Numbered from the stretch's first letter, positions 50,567 to 60,148 are shown. The stretch is DNA of 64,000 nucleotides from Chryseobacterium sp. (GCF_008831505.1 NZ_CP044507.1:1984001-2048000), one strand, 5' to 3'. Made by a program: numbers and translations. Notes: generated by a model not told the origin, from the letters alone.

Positions 50567-51157
50567 ATGCCTTCGGAACAGCAGTACACCGTTCAGAAAA
50601 ATCAGGAGAAAACTTAGGGTTACGTATATACTGCTTCGGTGGTTCCTCATTTTCTGCGCGTCAATAAGCAGTCCGGCAGTCTTGCTGAGTTTTTGACTTT
50701 GGTTAATGTAATTATGAATTTCAACAACCTGGTCACTGCTGCGGTTGGACACAGCGTGTTGCGAGAAATAGACCATATTTTTTTTGCCCAGATACCCCGC
50801 AATCCAGAATTCACCGGAGTGGTCCATTTTCAGATATTCAACCTGATAATGCTCCGGACGTACCCGACCTGCATGTTTCAGGTCGTAAGGCTCACCGGGT
50901 GACTCAGCATCATTTACACGTACCACATAAAAATCGAGTGCCTGCGGTAATTTATTAATGATCTGTACAGCCATGGCATCCATGACAAACGGATATTTGC
51001 TCCGTTTCACAAACCATACAGTAAAGTAGGCTGCCGCAGAAAGCACAATGAGCATACGTGCAATCCTGGCCGACACTGCAAAACTGCCCTTGCGGATCAG
51101 GGACAGTGGCAGTGCGAGACACAGCAGTAAAAAAATGATAAAAGTAAAATTCTCCAT
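50564..51157 (-). CDS. Membrane protein of unknown function
   Basis: 197 residues from Met at 51157; an ATG at 51166 also exists but lies inside the -7 box. Two N-terminal helices (FTFIIFLLLCLALPLSLI; MLIVLSAAAYFTVWFV), a ~110-residue extracytoplasmic part with YDLKHAGRVRPEHYQVEYL, and a C-terminal helix (IYVTLSFLLIFLNGVLLF) followed by RRH. I do not recognise the family. Confidence 0.75.
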   Translation of the reverse strand: MENFTFIIFLLLCLALPLSLIRKGSFAVSARIARMLIVLSAAAYFTVWFVKRSKYPFVMDAMAVQIINKLPQALDFYVVRVNDAESPGEPYDLKHAGRVRPEHYQVEYLKMDHSGEFWIAGYLGKKNMVYFSQHAVSNRSSDQVVEIHNYINQSQKLSKTAGLLIDAQKMRNHRSSIYVTLSFLLIFLNGVLLFRRH

Positions 51158-51163
51158 CGGATG

Positions 51164-51171
51164 CAAATATA
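51164..51171 (-). promoter_or_regulatory. -7 box (TATATTTG) for the membrane protein gene
   Basis: Minus strand TTATATTTGC fits TAnnTTTG. Its end is six bases before the ATG at 51157, so the transcript would have almost no leader. Confidence 0.5.
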
Positions 51172-51196
51172 AGCAAATTGGCCATTCAGGCCGGCT

Positions 51197-51877
51197 TTAG
51201 CGCGTACCCTCCCACTCTGCAAAAAACTGCTCCAGGTAGACTTCCATAAAAGCATGTCGGCCGGCCGCGAGTTCTTTTCCTTTGGCTGTATTCATTCTGT
51301 CCTTCAGCAGCAGAAGCTTTTCATAAAAATGGTTGATGGTTGTTCCCTCATTTCTTTTGTATTCTTCCCGGGTCATATTCTTCCGGGGTGCCATCTCCGG
51401 ATGGTGCAGCAGATTATTTTTGAACCCTCCGAAATTAAAGGTCCGTGCGATACCAATTGCGCCCATCGCGTCCAGGCGGTCGGCATCCTGCACAATCTGA
51501 AGTTCAGCAATTGCGGGGTTCTTTACTCGGATATCATGAAGTTCATCACCGGAAGCTTCCAGGCTGTTTTTGAAAGACATATTTTTTATGATGAAAAGCA
51601 CAGATTCTGTGGTTGCGGGATCTGCATCAATATTCTGCAGATGATTTCGGGCAATGGTTAGCGCAATCTGCTCATCACCACCGTGAAATTTGGGATCTGC
51701 GATATCATGCAGAAGCGCAGCCAGTTCAACAACTTCGCGGTCGCAAACTTCCGGGCCGGCTATGGTTAAGGCCAGTTTCCAGACCCTTTCCACATGAAAC
51801 CAGTCATGACCGGCTTCGGCACCTTTGAGTTGTTCCCTAACAAACTGTACGGTTTTTTCAATTTTCGAATTCATCAT
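51197..51877 (-). CDS. HD-domain phosphohydrolase (YedJ-like)
   Basis: 226 residues. The HD metal-binding set is visible: H in HDWFHVERVWKLAL (~residues 19-32), the LAALLHDIADPKFHGG pair (His-Asp, ~47-62) and the distal Asp in IVQDADRLDAMGAIGIAR (~127-144). YedJ-type proteins hydrolyse phosphate esters, possibly nucleotides; the natural substrate is not settled. Ten bases downstream of the alpha/beta hydrolase start, so the two are probably an operon. Confidence 0.88.
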   Translation of the reverse strand: MMNSKIEKTVQFVREQLKGAEAGHDWFHVERVWKLALTIAGPEVCDREVVELAALLHDIADPKFHGGDEQIALTIARNHLQNIDADPATTESVLFIIKNMSFKNSLEASGDELHDIRVKNPAIAELQIVQDADRLDAMGAIGIARTFNFGGFKNNLLHHPEMAPRKNMTREEYKRNEGTTINHFYEKLLLLKDRMNTAKGKELAAGRHAFMEVYLEQFFAEWEGTR

Positions 51878-51886
51878 TAACTTCTG

Positions 51887-52750
51887 TCAATTATTTATAG
51901 CTTCATCTTGCTCCAGATAATCCGGCACCACTTGCCACAGTTTGCGGTTATAGCTCCGGAAAAAATTAATATGTCCTATTTCACCCCGGTCACTTTCGGA
52001 GGTATGTAAGAGGCGGTAAGTGGGTTTCATGCCCGGATAAGTCTCAGTCATCAGTTTCCGTACTGCCCGGTCCGTAAGCCAGGTGTCATCTTCAGCGCGA
52101 ATCACCAGCACTTCCTGGTTTAAATGGGGTGCAGTATTTTCAGCATGCTCTTCCAGCAGTTTATTGGTTGATTTCCTGCTGATGACCAGCGTGCGCCAGT
52201 CATGGGCAGATCCTTTAGGAAGACTTTCACCCAGGCCAAAACGGTGTGCCGGAAAATAACCCCACAGTGCCGTTGTAACCGGTAGCAAAAAGGCAAAGCC
52301 AAGATAGCCCAAAGCCGCGGTTTTCCAGCCCAGATTTCCTACAAATGCTTTCTGCGTGCCCACAAAGACAAACTTTTCAAACTGCCTGGAATCTGAATTC
52401 ATACCGAGGATAAGTGCGCCTACCGAATGTCCCAGACAAAATTTTCTATATCCCGGAAAACGGTTATCAATGAATTCGGTCAAACAACCGTAATCCAGCG
52501 AGCCCCAGTCACCCATAGTGGCTTTAAAATGCCGCAGTGATGCCGGTTTGCTCTGACCCACGCCACGGTAATCATAGGTGATCACGGTAAATCCATGTGA
52601 AGCCATGTAGCGGGAAAAAGCATAATAAACCTGCTGTTTAACACCGGTTGCCGAATTGATGAGCAGAACTTTCTTACTGCAGGTTTCCGGTGCAAACATC
52701 GTAGCCGAAATACTGAAGCCGTCCCTGGCTTTCACTGAGATGGGAACCAT
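51887..52750 (-). CDS. Alpha/beta hydrolase
   Basis: 287 residues. Nucleophile elbow FCLGHSVGALILGM with the Ser of G-H-S-V-G (~residue 103), preceded by the oxyanion strand KVLLINSATGVKQQVYYAF (~27-45) and the TYDYRGVGQS motif (~57-66). Asp in VIRAEDDTWLTDRAVRKLM (~222-240) and His in EIGHINFFRSYNR (~261-273) complete the triad. It is close to predicted acyl hydrolases of Bacteroidota; substrate unknown. Not secreted. Confidence 0.85.
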   Translation of the reverse strand: MVPISVKARDGFSISATMFAPETCSKKVLLINSATGVKQQVYYAFSRYMASHGFTVITYDYRGVGQSKPASLRHFKATMGDWGSLDYGCLTEFIDNRFPGYRKFCLGHSVGALILGMNSDSRQFEKFVFVGTQKAFVGNLGWKTAALGYLGFAFLLPVTTALWGYFPAHRFGLGESLPKGSAHDWRTLVISRKSTNKLLEEHAENTAPHLNQEVLVIRAEDDTWLTDRAVRKLMTETYPGMKPTYRLLHTSESDRGEIGHINFFRSYNRKLWQVVPDYLEQDEAINN

Positions 52751-52787
52751 CGGTCGCTATAATGTATTTTGATTTTCAATGCGGGAA

Positions 52788-53690
52788 TTACCCGGCAATA
52801 TCGGAATTCATCTCTTCCAGTAAGGGCAGTCCTCCCTGGGAACCTTCGTTCATCGCGACCTTCAGCGAGACATCAGTACCGAAACGGACACAGTCGCCTA
52901 TTGAATTCCCATGGCAGTAGGCCACGGCAAACCCCGAGGTAAAAGCATCGCCCATACCAATTCTGTACTGCATATCCTGATGGTCATTCCGGTAATATTT
53001 CATCTCGGAACCACTGTAATAAGTGGTTACATTTGTATTGTCCCGAATAAAAAGCTTGTTGGGATTGTGCTTTAGGATATCTTCCACATTATCAACTCCA
53101 AAAACGGTAGGTAAATCCGTGCTTTTAGCGACGATGAAAGATGCATACTCCTGCACGTTAAGAGGAAGCCGTGCCGCCGGTGCTGCATATAACAGCACTT
53201 TGGTATTGTATTTTTTAGCCAGTTCCACTGTAAATTCTACCGCTTCCATAGGAATTTCAAGCTGAAGAAGTAAAAGATCAGCGGTTTCGATAAGGGATTC
53301 GGCTTTCTGAATATGATCTACAGAAAGGTGCAGGTTAGCGCCGGGAACTACAACAATGGCATTCCGGCCTTCTGCGGAAGTTACGAAAGCAGTACCGGTA
53401 TCCGCCTCAGAAGTAACGTTTACATGATCCACATTTATTCCTTCAGCCTTAAGATTCCGGAATACTTCTCTGCCGGCATCATCAGCCCCTATACAACTCA
53501 CAAAACTTACATTGGCACCCAGCCTGGCCGTTCCCACAGCCTGATTGGCACCCTTACCGCCGAAAAAACGTTCAGCCCTGGAGGCCATTACGGTTTCACT
53601 GGGTTCCGGGTGACGTTCCGTGACCAATACAAGGTCCAGGGACGAGCTGCCTACTACAACAATTTTGGGTCTGTGTGTACTTAACTTCAT
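52788..53690 (-). CDS. rbsK: Ribokinase-like PfkB sugar kinase
   Basis: 300 residues. PfkB signatures: GGKGANQAVGTARLGA (~residues 44-59) and the C-terminal YRIGMGDAFTSGFAVAYCHG (~240-260) in which GMGDAFTSGF holds the catalytic Asp; ribokinases normally have GAGDAF, so GMGDAF is a mild deviation. It phosphorylates a sugar, probably ribose, at the expense of ATP. No ribose transporter or rbsD is adjacent, so the substrate is inferred from the family alone. Confidence 0.85.
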   Translation of the reverse strand: MKLSTHRPKIVVVGSSSLDLVLVTERHPEPSETVMASRAERFFGGKGANQAVGTARLGANVSFVSCIGADDAGREVFRNLKAEGINVDHVNVTSEADTGTAFVTSAEGRNAIVVVPGANLHLSVDHIQKAESLIETADLLLLQLEIPMEAVEFTVELAKKYNTKVLLYAAPAARLPLNVQEYASFIVAKSTDLPTVFGVDNVEDILKHNPNKLFIRDNTNVTTYYSGSEMKYYRNDHQDMQYRIGMGDAFTSGFAVAYCHGNSIGDCVRFGTDVSLKVAMNEGSQGGLPLLEEMNSDIAG

Positions 53691-53744
53691 GATTCAGATT
53701 TAATAACAAATGTACTCATTCTAAACCAATGGCATGCCGCGGTG

Positions 53745-54383
53745 CTAGCCTGTGACCTCTATGAATTCAGTTACGATCTTCAAAGGTTGGTTATTGCTGC
53801 CGAACCCTATATAGCTGGCGTAAAAACCTTCACCGTAGCCGGCTTCAAAAGCGAATACGGTTCCGCCACGCTGCTCATTGGGCTTTAGGAAGGCATACTG
53901 GTCGATGGCTCCGTTTTCGTCGAAGAAATGGTCATGAAAAAACTCCTCGTAAATTCCCATGAAATCCGCGCCTTTACGGTGATAAAGGGTTTTCTCCAGA
54001 TGGTTGAGGCAGTCCTGGGTTTCCAGGTCCATAAAACTGGCCATGCCGCTTTCAACAGGATATCCAAAGATCTCCTCACCCTTCAGGTCCTTCAGGTTCT
54101 GACCCGCCGTAGTAGCCATTTGCCAGGAGGTAATTTCTCCTGTGCCGAAACGTATTTCCGCATAGGCCACACAGTTGCTCTCCCTTTCTTTATGCAGAAG
54201 TATAGGAAATGAGCCCACCGGAAACACGGTTGTAAACGGAAGCATGTCACTGGTGATTACCGGATCGCAGGCCACAAGATATCCCGTGGGCAGGTGAATA
54301 TTACCTACCTCAAAGGACTCAATAAGCGGATTTTCCACAAAATCCCTTGTGAAAAGCCGGCTGATATTATCAATATGCTTCAT
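53745..54383 (-). CDS. DUF4241 family protein
   Basis: 212 residues. Carries the domain pattern of DUF4241: GYLVACDPVITSDMLPFTT (~residues 33-52), NCVAYAEIRFGTGEITSWQMA (~72-92), FGYPVESGMASFMDLET (~106-122) and AFEAGYGEGFYASYIGF (~178-195). Function unknown; relatives occur alone in many bacteria. No signal peptide. It lies 12 bases from the valS stop on the same strand and may share its transcript. Confidence 0.85.
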   Translation of the reverse strand: MKHIDNISRLFTRDFVENPLIESFEVGNIHLPTGYLVACDPVITSDMLPFTTVFPVGSFPILLHKERESNCVAYAEIRFGTGEITSWQMATTAGQNLKDLKGEEIFGYPVESGMASFMDLETQDCLNHLEKTLYHRKGADFMGIYEEFFHDHFFDENGAIDQYAFLKPNEQRGGTVFAFEAGYGEGFYASYIGFGSNNQPLKIVTEFIEVTG

Positions 54384-54394
54384 GAGTAATTTAC

Positions 54395-57013
54395 TTATAA
54401 AGTCTGAAGTTTACCTGTCAGCAGTACAATCTTCTCCTGAGCATCCTTCTGTTTTTTCAGCTCATTGTCTACCACCTGCTGCGGTGCACCTGCCATAAAT
54501 TTCTCGTTGGAAAGCTTTTTCTCTACAGATTTCAGGAAACCCTGGAGGTAAGTTATTTCCTCTTCCGTTTTGCGCTTTTCTTCTTCCAGGTCCAGGCTCT
54601 CGCTCAGCGGAATGGAAACTTCAGTACCACCTACCAGGAAGGTGAAGCTTGGTTCGTCTGTTTTAGACGCAAAATTTACGGCTGAAATATTGGCCAGCTT
54701 AACGATGAGTTCTGTATTGGGAAAGGATTCCGAATTGGTAAACACCTCAACTGCCTCACGCGGCGAGATTCCTTTGCTCTGGCGGTAGTTGCGTACGCCC
54801 GCTACCAACTCCCTGGTAATTTCAAATTGGTTAAGGACCTCCGTACTGAACTCTGTTACTTTAGGCTGTTGAGCAATTACAAGTGCCTCATCGGCAGTAC
54901 GGGGTGCAATATTCTGCCACAACTCTTCCGTGAGGAAAGGCATGAACGGATGAAGCAGTTTCATCAGGTTTTCGAAATAAACAATCGTCTGCTCATAGAC
55001 TTCGTTCGAAACCGATTCGCCAAAACCAGGCTTGATGGCCTCCAGATACCACGAGCAGAAATCATCCCAAATCAGTTTATACAAAAGGTGAAGACTGTCT
55101 GAAATCCGGAACTTCGCAAACTGATCTTCAATCTCGGTGACTGTTTTTGCCATTTGATGACCCAGCCAATCAATAGCTTGCTTATCGGCCGCTGAAGCCT
55201 TTTTAGTATCATCCTTGGTCCAACCTTGGATCAGTCGGTAGGCATTCCAGATCTTGGTGGCAAAATTACGTCCCTGCAGCATGAGCTCCTCATCAAAAAG
55301 AAGGTCATTTCCTGCCGCCGAACTTAACAGGATACCGACACGCACCCCATCGGCACCATATTTTTCAATCAGTTCAATCGGATCCGGAGAGTTACCCAAA
55401 GATTTGGACATTTTCCGGCGTTGCTTGTCCCGGACAATCCCTGTGAAATAAACATTTTTGAATGGCACCTCACCTCTGTATTCCTGGCCGGCCATAATCA
55501 TACGGGCTACCCAGAAGAATATGATGTCCGGACCGGTTACCAGGTCGGAGGTAGGATAATAGTAGTCAATCTCTTTATTTTCAGTATCCAGCAAACCGTT
55601 GAAAACGGACATTGGCCAAAGCCAGGCAGAGAACCAGGTATCAAGCACGTCATCATCCTGACGAAGATCAGAAGTCTTAAGGTCACTTTTTCCGGATTTT
55701 GACTTTGCCAGTTGGAGTGCATCATCAACATTTTCCGCTACTACAAAATCATTCTCGCCATCTCCATAGTAAAATGCCGGGATTTGCTGCCCCCACCAGA
55801 GCTGACGGGAGATATTCCAGTCGCGGATGTTTTCCATCCAGTATTTATAGGTATTCTTAAATTTTTCCGGGTGGAACTTCACCTGGTCCTCCATCACCAC
55901 ATCCAGTGCTGGCTGGGCGAGGTCGGACATCCTGAGGAACCACTGTACTGAGACTTTAGACTCAATTACCGCACCGGTACGTTCGGAAGTACCCACTTTA
56001 TTTACATAATCTTCGGCCTTCAGCAATAATCCTTTCTCCTCCAACTCCTTTGCAATAAGTTTACGTACCTCAAAGCGGTTTTTGCCGGCATAATGCTGTC
56101 CGTGCGAATTAAGGTTAGCATCATCGTCCAGTGAATCTATGATGGTCAGGTTATGGCGCTTTCCGATTTCGTAGTCATTGATATCGTGCGCCGGAGTAAT
56201 CTTCAGTGCCCCTGTTCCGAATTCAATATCCACATAATCATCCTCAATTACAGGAACTACCCTGTTTACAATGGGAACAATAACATTTTTGCCTTTCAGG
56301 TGTGCATAACGCTCATCTTCCGGGTTAACACACACGGCCATATCGCCAAATATTGTCTCGGGACGCGTGGTAGCCACAGAAAGGTATTCTTCCGATCCTT
56401 CCACCTTATATTTCAGGTAGTACAGTTTGCCGTTCTGCTCTTTAAAGATTACTTCTTCATCAGAGATATTGGTCTTGGCCTCAGGATCCCAGTTCACCAT
56501 ACGGTAACCGCGGTAGATCATTCCTTTGTTGTAAAGGTCTACAAAGGATTTTATTACCTGTTCGGACATTTTGGGCTCCAGGGTAAAGCGCGTCCTGTCC
56601 CAGTCGCAGGAGCAGCCCAATTTCTTAAGCTGTTCCAGAATGGTGCCGCCATACTCTTCTGTCCAGGCCCAGGCGTGCTTCAGGAATTCTTCCCTGCTGA
56701 GGTCTGATTTACTGATGCCTTCAGATTTCAGTTTAGCCACCACCTTGGCTTCCGTGGCGATGGAAGCATGGTCCGTACCCGGTACCCAGCAGGCATTGAA
56801 GCCCTGCATTCGCGCCCGGCGCACCAAAACATCCTGAATAGTATTATTCAGCATATGTCCCATGTGAAGGATCCCTGTAACATTGGGCGGCGGGATCACA
56901 ACGGTGTATGGTGGTTTTTCGTTAGGTTCGGAATGAAAATAATTATTTTCCAGCCAGTAACTGTACCATTTGGACTCAGTTTCCCGGGGACTGTATTTCT
57001 CTGAAATATGCAT
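54395..57013 (-). CDS. valS: Valine-tRNA ligase
   Basis: 872 residues from Met at 57013 (MHISEKYSPRETESKWYSYW). The frame is open to 57055, but that ATG is upstream of the promoter box at 57043-57050 and would add 14 unmatched residues. Class I motifs: HIGH as HMGH in PPPNVTGILHMGHMLNN (~residues 33-50), KMSKS in RRKMSKSLGNSPDP (~520-533). An editing CP1 domain and a C-terminal coiled coil (LEEEKRKTEEEITYLQGFL) are present. It charges tRNA-Val. Confidence 0.97.
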   Translation of the reverse strand: MHISEKYSPRETESKWYSYWLENNYFHSEPNEKPPYTVVIPPPNVTGILHMGHMLNNTIQDVLVRRARMQGFNACWVPGTDHASIATEAKVVAKLKSEGISKSDLSREEFLKHAWAWTEEYGGTILEQLKKLGCSCDWDRTRFTLEPKMSEQVIKSFVDLYNKGMIYRGYRMVNWDPEAKTNISDEEVIFKEQNGKLYYLKYKVEGSEEYLSVATTRPETIFGDMAVCVNPEDERYAHLKGKNVIVPIVNRVVPVIEDDYVDIEFGTGALKITPAHDINDYEIGKRHNLTIIDSLDDDANLNSHGQHYAGKNRFEVRKLIAKELEEKGLLLKAEDYVNKVGTSERTGAVIESKVSVQWFLRMSDLAQPALDVVMEDQVKFHPEKFKNTYKYWMENIRDWNISRQLWWGQQIPAFYYGDGENDFVVAENVDDALQLAKSKSGKSDLKTSDLRQDDDVLDTWFSAWLWPMSVFNGLLDTENKEIDYYYPTSDLVTGPDIIFFWVARMIMAGQEYRGEVPFKNVYFTGIVRDKQRRKMSKSLGNSPDPIELIEKYGADGVRVGILLSSAAGNDLLFDEELMLQGRNFATKIWNAYRLIQGWTKDDTKKASAADKQAIDWLGHQMAKTVTEIEDQFAKFRISDSLHLLYKLIWDDFCSWYLEAIKPGFGESVSNEVYEQTIVYFENLMKLLHPFMPFLTEELWQNIAPRTADEALVIAQQPKVTEFSTEVLNQFEITRELVAGVRNYRQSKGISPREAVEVFTNSESFPNTELIVKLANISAVNFASKTDEPSFTFLVGGTEVSIPLSESLDLEEEKRKTEEEITYLQGFLKSVEKKLSNEKFMAGAPQQVVDNELKKQKDAQEKIVLLTGKLQTL

Positions 57014-57042
57014 TATGCTCGCTTGTTTTGGCGTTAATGCTG

Positions 57043-57050
57043 CAAAAATA
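57043..57050 (-). promoter_or_regulatory. -7 box (TATTTTTG) of valS
   Basis: Minus strand CTATTTTTGCAG fits TAnnTTTG; the transcript would start near 57037, 24 bases before the valS ATG at 57013. Confidence 0.65.
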
Positions 57051-57090
57051 GGCAAAAGAAAAATTTCCTAAGTTTATTTAAATTTATTTT

Positions 57091-57098
57091 TAACTTTG
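57091..57098 (+). promoter_or_regulatory. -7 box (TAACTTTG) of the DUF1573 gene
   Basis: TTAACTTTGCTACC fits TAnnTTTG, 42 bases before the ATG at 57140. It is divergent from the valS box 41 bases away. Confidence 0.7.
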
Positions 57099-57139
57099 CT
57101 ACCTAATTTGAATCAAAAATCATATCAAACATTATCAAT

Positions 57140-57622
57140 ATGAAAAAATTATTTGCAGGTTTTGCAATTTTAGGAACAGTTGCTTTCGCTTCAGCCCAAA
57201 CAATTACTTTTGACAACACTGTGCTTGATTACGGTACTGTGAAACCCGGTTCCGACGGTAACAGGGTTTTTATTGTAAAGAATACAGGTGACAAACCTCT
57301 TATCATTTCAAGTGTTAAGCCATCCTGCGGCTGTACTACGCCTGATTTCAGCAAAGACCCTATACTTCCAGGTAAAACAGGTCAGATAAAAGTTCACTAC
57401 GATACTAAAAATCTGGGTGCCACTCAGAAGCTGATTGAAGTTTTCTCCAATGATCCCGAAAACCAAAGATCTGTGATCCATATTAAAGTTAATGTTGATC
57501 CAAATGCTCCGGAACCAAAGGTTCTTACGGAAGCGGAACTGAAAAAAGCTGAAGCTGAGAAAAATGCAGCATTGAAAAAATCTAAGAAAGTGGTTAAAAA
57601 AACCAAAAAAGCTACGGCCTAA
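57140..57622 (+). CDS. DUF1573 periplasmic protein
   Basis: 160 residues. Signal peptide (MKKLFAGFAILGTVAFASAQ), then an Ig-like DUF1573 domain: FDNTVLDYGTVKPGSDGNRVF (~residues 24-44), IISSVKPSCGCTTPDFSKDP with the conserved C-G-C (~57-76), and QIKVHYDTKNLG. The C-terminal 30 residues are Lys/Ala-rich (AEAEKNAALKKSKKVVKK). Function is unknown; such proteins are common, abundant exported proteins in Bacteroidota. Own promoter and terminator, so monocistronic. Confidence 0.92.
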   Translation: MKKLFAGFAILGTVAFASAQTITFDNTVLDYGTVKPGSDGNRVFIVKNTGDKPLIISSVKPSCGCTTPDFSKDPILPGKTGQIKVHYDTKNLGATQKLIEVFSNDPENQRSVIHIKVNVDPNAPEPKVLTEAELKKAEAEKNAALKKSKKVVKKTKKATA

Positions 57623-57644
57623 TTCCCCAGAATAATTTATTTAT

Positions 57645-57678
57645 AAAAACCGTTTCATTTTTGTGAAGCGGTTTTTTT
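57645..57678 (+). terminator. Terminator of the DUF1573 gene
   Basis: AAAAACCGTTTCA pairs with TGAAGCGGTTTTT (one G-U) around a short loop, followed by T's. Confidence 0.9.
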
Positions 57679-57706
57679 GTTACTTTTAATTTAAAATTAA
57701 TGCGCT

Positions 57707-58576
57707 ATGAAATCAGACTTCAGCGAACATTTCCTCATAAAAGATTCTGTGGACCTAAGCAAACTGGAAACGGAATATAAAGGCGATCTGACCAAAGACG
57801 ACGGAATAATACTATTGGAACAGGAAAAAGTTAAACTTCGCGAACTTCAGGAAAAACTTTATGCCGATGGCAGTAAGTCGCTGCTGATTGTCCTGCAGGC
57901 AATGGATGCAGCCGGCAAAGATTCATTAATTGAGCATGTGTTCGGAGGAGTAAATCCGCAGGGCTGTGAAGTTACCAGCTTTAAAACGCCCAGCGAAAAG
58001 GAATATTCGCACGACTTCCTTTGGCGCCATTATTTGGCTTTACCGGCAAAGGGAAAAATAGGAATCTTTAACAGGAGCCATTATGAAAGTGTGCTTGTAT
58101 GCAAAGTTCATCCGGAATACAATCTGAATGAAAAAGTCTGGAAATCAAAAGAGGAATTTAATGCCGAATTCTGGGAAAACCGATATGAAAGCATACGCAA
58201 TTTTGAAAAACATCTCGCAGATAACGGCACGACAATCATAAAGATTTTTCTGCACATTTCGAAAAAGGAACAGAAAAAAAGGTTACTGGCCCGTATTGAA
58301 GAAAAAGAAAAGAACTGGAAATTTTCCCCGGGCGACTTGCCGGAGCGCGCATTGTGGGATGATTATATGACGGTATATGAAGAGGCCATTAACGAAACCT
58401 CAAAAAAGCACGCCCCATGGTTCGTAATTCCGGGCGATGACAAATGGTTTGCACGTGTGGCAGCGATACAGATTATCATCGATGCTTTGGAGGATATGAA
58501 CCTGCAGTTCCCTAAACTTTCAGATGACGATCTCACTGAACTTAGTAAGGCCAAAAAAGAGCTTGAAAGCGAGTAA
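57707..58576 (+). CDS. Polyphosphate kinase 2 family protein
   Basis: 289 residues, single PPK2 domain. Walker A VLQAMDAAGKDSLIEHVFGG (~residues 64-83), GCEVTSFKTPSEKEYSHDFL (~88-107, the PPK2 core), and the lid/Walker B area GIFNRSHYESVLVCKVHPE (~123-141). It transfers phosphate between polyphosphate and nucleotides (AMP, ADP or GDP depending on class); the sequence alone does not fix the class. Monocistronic, ended by a hairpin. Confidence 0.93.
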   Translation: MKSDFSEHFLIKDSVDLSKLETEYKGDLTKDDGIILLEQEKVKLRELQEKLYADGSKSLLIVLQAMDAAGKDSLIEHVFGGVNPQGCEVTSFKTPSEKEYSHDFLWRHYLALPAKGKIGIFNRSHYESVLVCKVHPEYNLNEKVWKSKEEFNAEFWENRYESIRNFEKHLADNGTTIIKIFLHISKKEQKKRLLARIEEKEKNWKFSPGDLPERALWDDYMTVYEEAINETSKKHAPWFVIPGDDKWFARVAAIQIIIDALEDMNLQFPKLSDDDLTELSKAKKELESE

Positions 58577-58584
58577 TACAATAA

Positions 58585-58612
58585 AAAGCAGAAATAAAAA
58601 TTTCTGCTTTAT
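58585..58612. terminator. Bidirectional terminator between PPK2 and the T9SS cargo gene
   Basis: AAAGCAGAAA (58585-58594) pairs with TTTCTGCTTT (58601-58610). The minus strand has a good T-run, the plus strand a weaker one. Confidence 0.75.
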
Positions 58613-58679
58613 ATAAATAAGTTTAACCGTCTGAATTATTACGGCTGTGCCGTTAATATGCGCAACATCCTGAGCTCAT

Positions 58680-59795
58680 TTATTTCTTAATGAACTTCAT
58701 ACTCTTCAGCTGATTGCCTGCATTGATCTCAATATAATAAAGTCCGGGAGCCATAGCTTTAACCGGAATCTCCAGTGAGCTACCCTTCGCTTCCAGGCTG
58801 CTCACTAAACGACCCTCAGCATTATAAATCTTAACCAGGTCTATTTTCTGCCCGGCCGAAACATGCAGGATATCACTGGCAGGGTTTGGATAGACCTTAA
58901 AGTCTGCTTTTTCTGTTTCACGTACCGACAGTGGGCTCTCATTAATCTTTGCCATATACTGGAAAGCTCCGGTACTGAAGAGAGAACTGTGCGTTCCGGT
59001 AGTAGGATCAAGAATATGGAGTCCCGCCCCATTTGAGTAGAGATAATTGCCGTTACCGAGCTGCAGTACACCTGCATTACCGCTGGTGCCGGGTGTAGGC
59101 CATGAGTTGAGTATGGCACCGGTAGCAGGATTAATCACATAGATTCCGCGGTTATTACCCGAAGCTGCATGATTTGCGAAGGTAGCCACCACAAGATTAC
59201 CATCGGAATTGAAATTCATCTGCTCGATATTTGCAAGTACCGGAGCGGAAAACAGGGAGCCTACGACTGTTCCGTTATACCCCAGGATCTGTATTTCCGA
59301 GGGACTTGTAAATGATGAGACAAAGGCTGCAGTACCGTTATCCAACACATCAAAAGGTGAGCTTACGGTGGCATAATATCCAAGAGGCGCACCACTGAAA
59401 GACAGCCGGCGTATGGAGTTGGCAGTAGCTCCGTTCCCGCTTCCGGCATTAGTAACCCAAACTTCATTGTTCACGACATTGAGCCCCCGGATATTGTCCA
59501 GGCCTACAACATCGCCCTGTAATGTAGAATGTAGTGTACCGTCGAAATTATAGATATAAATATCATCGGCAATTTGGTCAGCAATCCAAATTTTATCGTT
59601 CACCTGCGCAATACCCTTAGGCGTTCCGCTGGGAAGAGAAATGAAATTTGAGTTCACCACGGCACCGGTCACCGCGTTTAGTTTGTAAACAGTGTCTGTA
59701 CTGGAGTTCAGCACAAGTACACTCTGCTGGGCAGTTGCATTGCCACCAAAGAAGGCAAGAAAGCCCATTCCTAAAAAAATAGATAATGTTTTCAT
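58680..59795 (-). CDS. Secreted beta-propeller-like protein with T9SS C-terminal sorting domain
   Basis: 371 residues from Met at 59795 (MKTLSIFLGMGFLAFFGG, signal peptide cut near ATAQQ); an upstream in-frame ATG at 59834 lacks signal-peptide logic. The body (~25-290) has repeated strand patterns such as GTPKGIAQVNDKIWIADQIAD and NEVWVTNAGSGNGATANS, as in NHL/YVTN-type propellers. The last ~75 residues (FKVYPNPASDILHVSAG to LKSMKFIKK) are a type A sorting domain, so it is exported by the type IX system and attached or released at the cell surface. Ligand unknown. Confidence 0.9.
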   Translation of the reverse strand: MKTLSIFLGMGFLAFFGGNATAQQSVLVLNSSTDTVYKLNAVTGAVVNSNFISLPSGTPKGIAQVNDKIWIADQIADDIYIYNFDGTLHSTLQGDVVGLDNIRGLNVVNNEVWVTNAGSGNGATANSIRRLSFSGAPLGYYATVSSPFDVLDNGTAAFVSSFTSPSEIQILGYNGTVVGSLFSAPVLANIEQMNFNSDGNLVVATFANHAASGNNRGIYVINPATGAILNSWPTPGTSGNAGVLQLGNGNYLYSNGAGLHILDPTTGTHSSLFSTGAFQYMAKINESPLSVRETEKADFKVYPNPASDILHVSAGQKIDLVKIYNAEGRLVSSLEAKGSSLEIPVKAMAPGLYYIEINAGNQLKSMKFIKK

Positions 59796-59830
59796 GTTTT
59801 TTTTATTAAAAATACGAAAATCATTTAAAA

Positions 59831-60144
59831 CCACAAGAAAAGCGGTAAGCCGGATTCTGTAGATTCGCCGAAACGAAAATGCCTGTTATTTATCTGCGTT
59901 TTACATTGCTGCAAAACTTTAGCTGTTTACCCCTCATCAACGGACGGGCCGCCCTTAACTGATGATATACTTAACATTGCACCGCAAAGAGTTTACCTGG
60001 TTTCACTATAAATTAATATACATACTTTCTGTTGCACTTGTCCTGATCTCACGACCGGCGGGCGTTACCCGCTTTGCTGCCCCGTGGTGTCCGGACTTTC
60101 CTACCCCCGCCAGAGCGGGAATCAACAGGCTGCTCTTCTTGTGG
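59831..60144 (-). ncRNA. rnpB: RNase P RNA (type A)
   Basis: About 314 nt on the minus strand. Visible landmarks: 5' and 3' ends pair (CCACAAGAA at 60144 with TTCTTGTGG at 59831), GGAAAGTCCGGACACCACGG (P4 5' strand and J3/4), GTGCAACAGAAAG, GGTAAACTC, and the 3' P4 strand ACAGAATCCGGCTTAC. It is the catalytic RNA that matures the 5' ends of tRNAs. A TATCTTTG box directly precedes the 5' end. Confidence 0.93.
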
Positions 60145-60148
60145 ACTG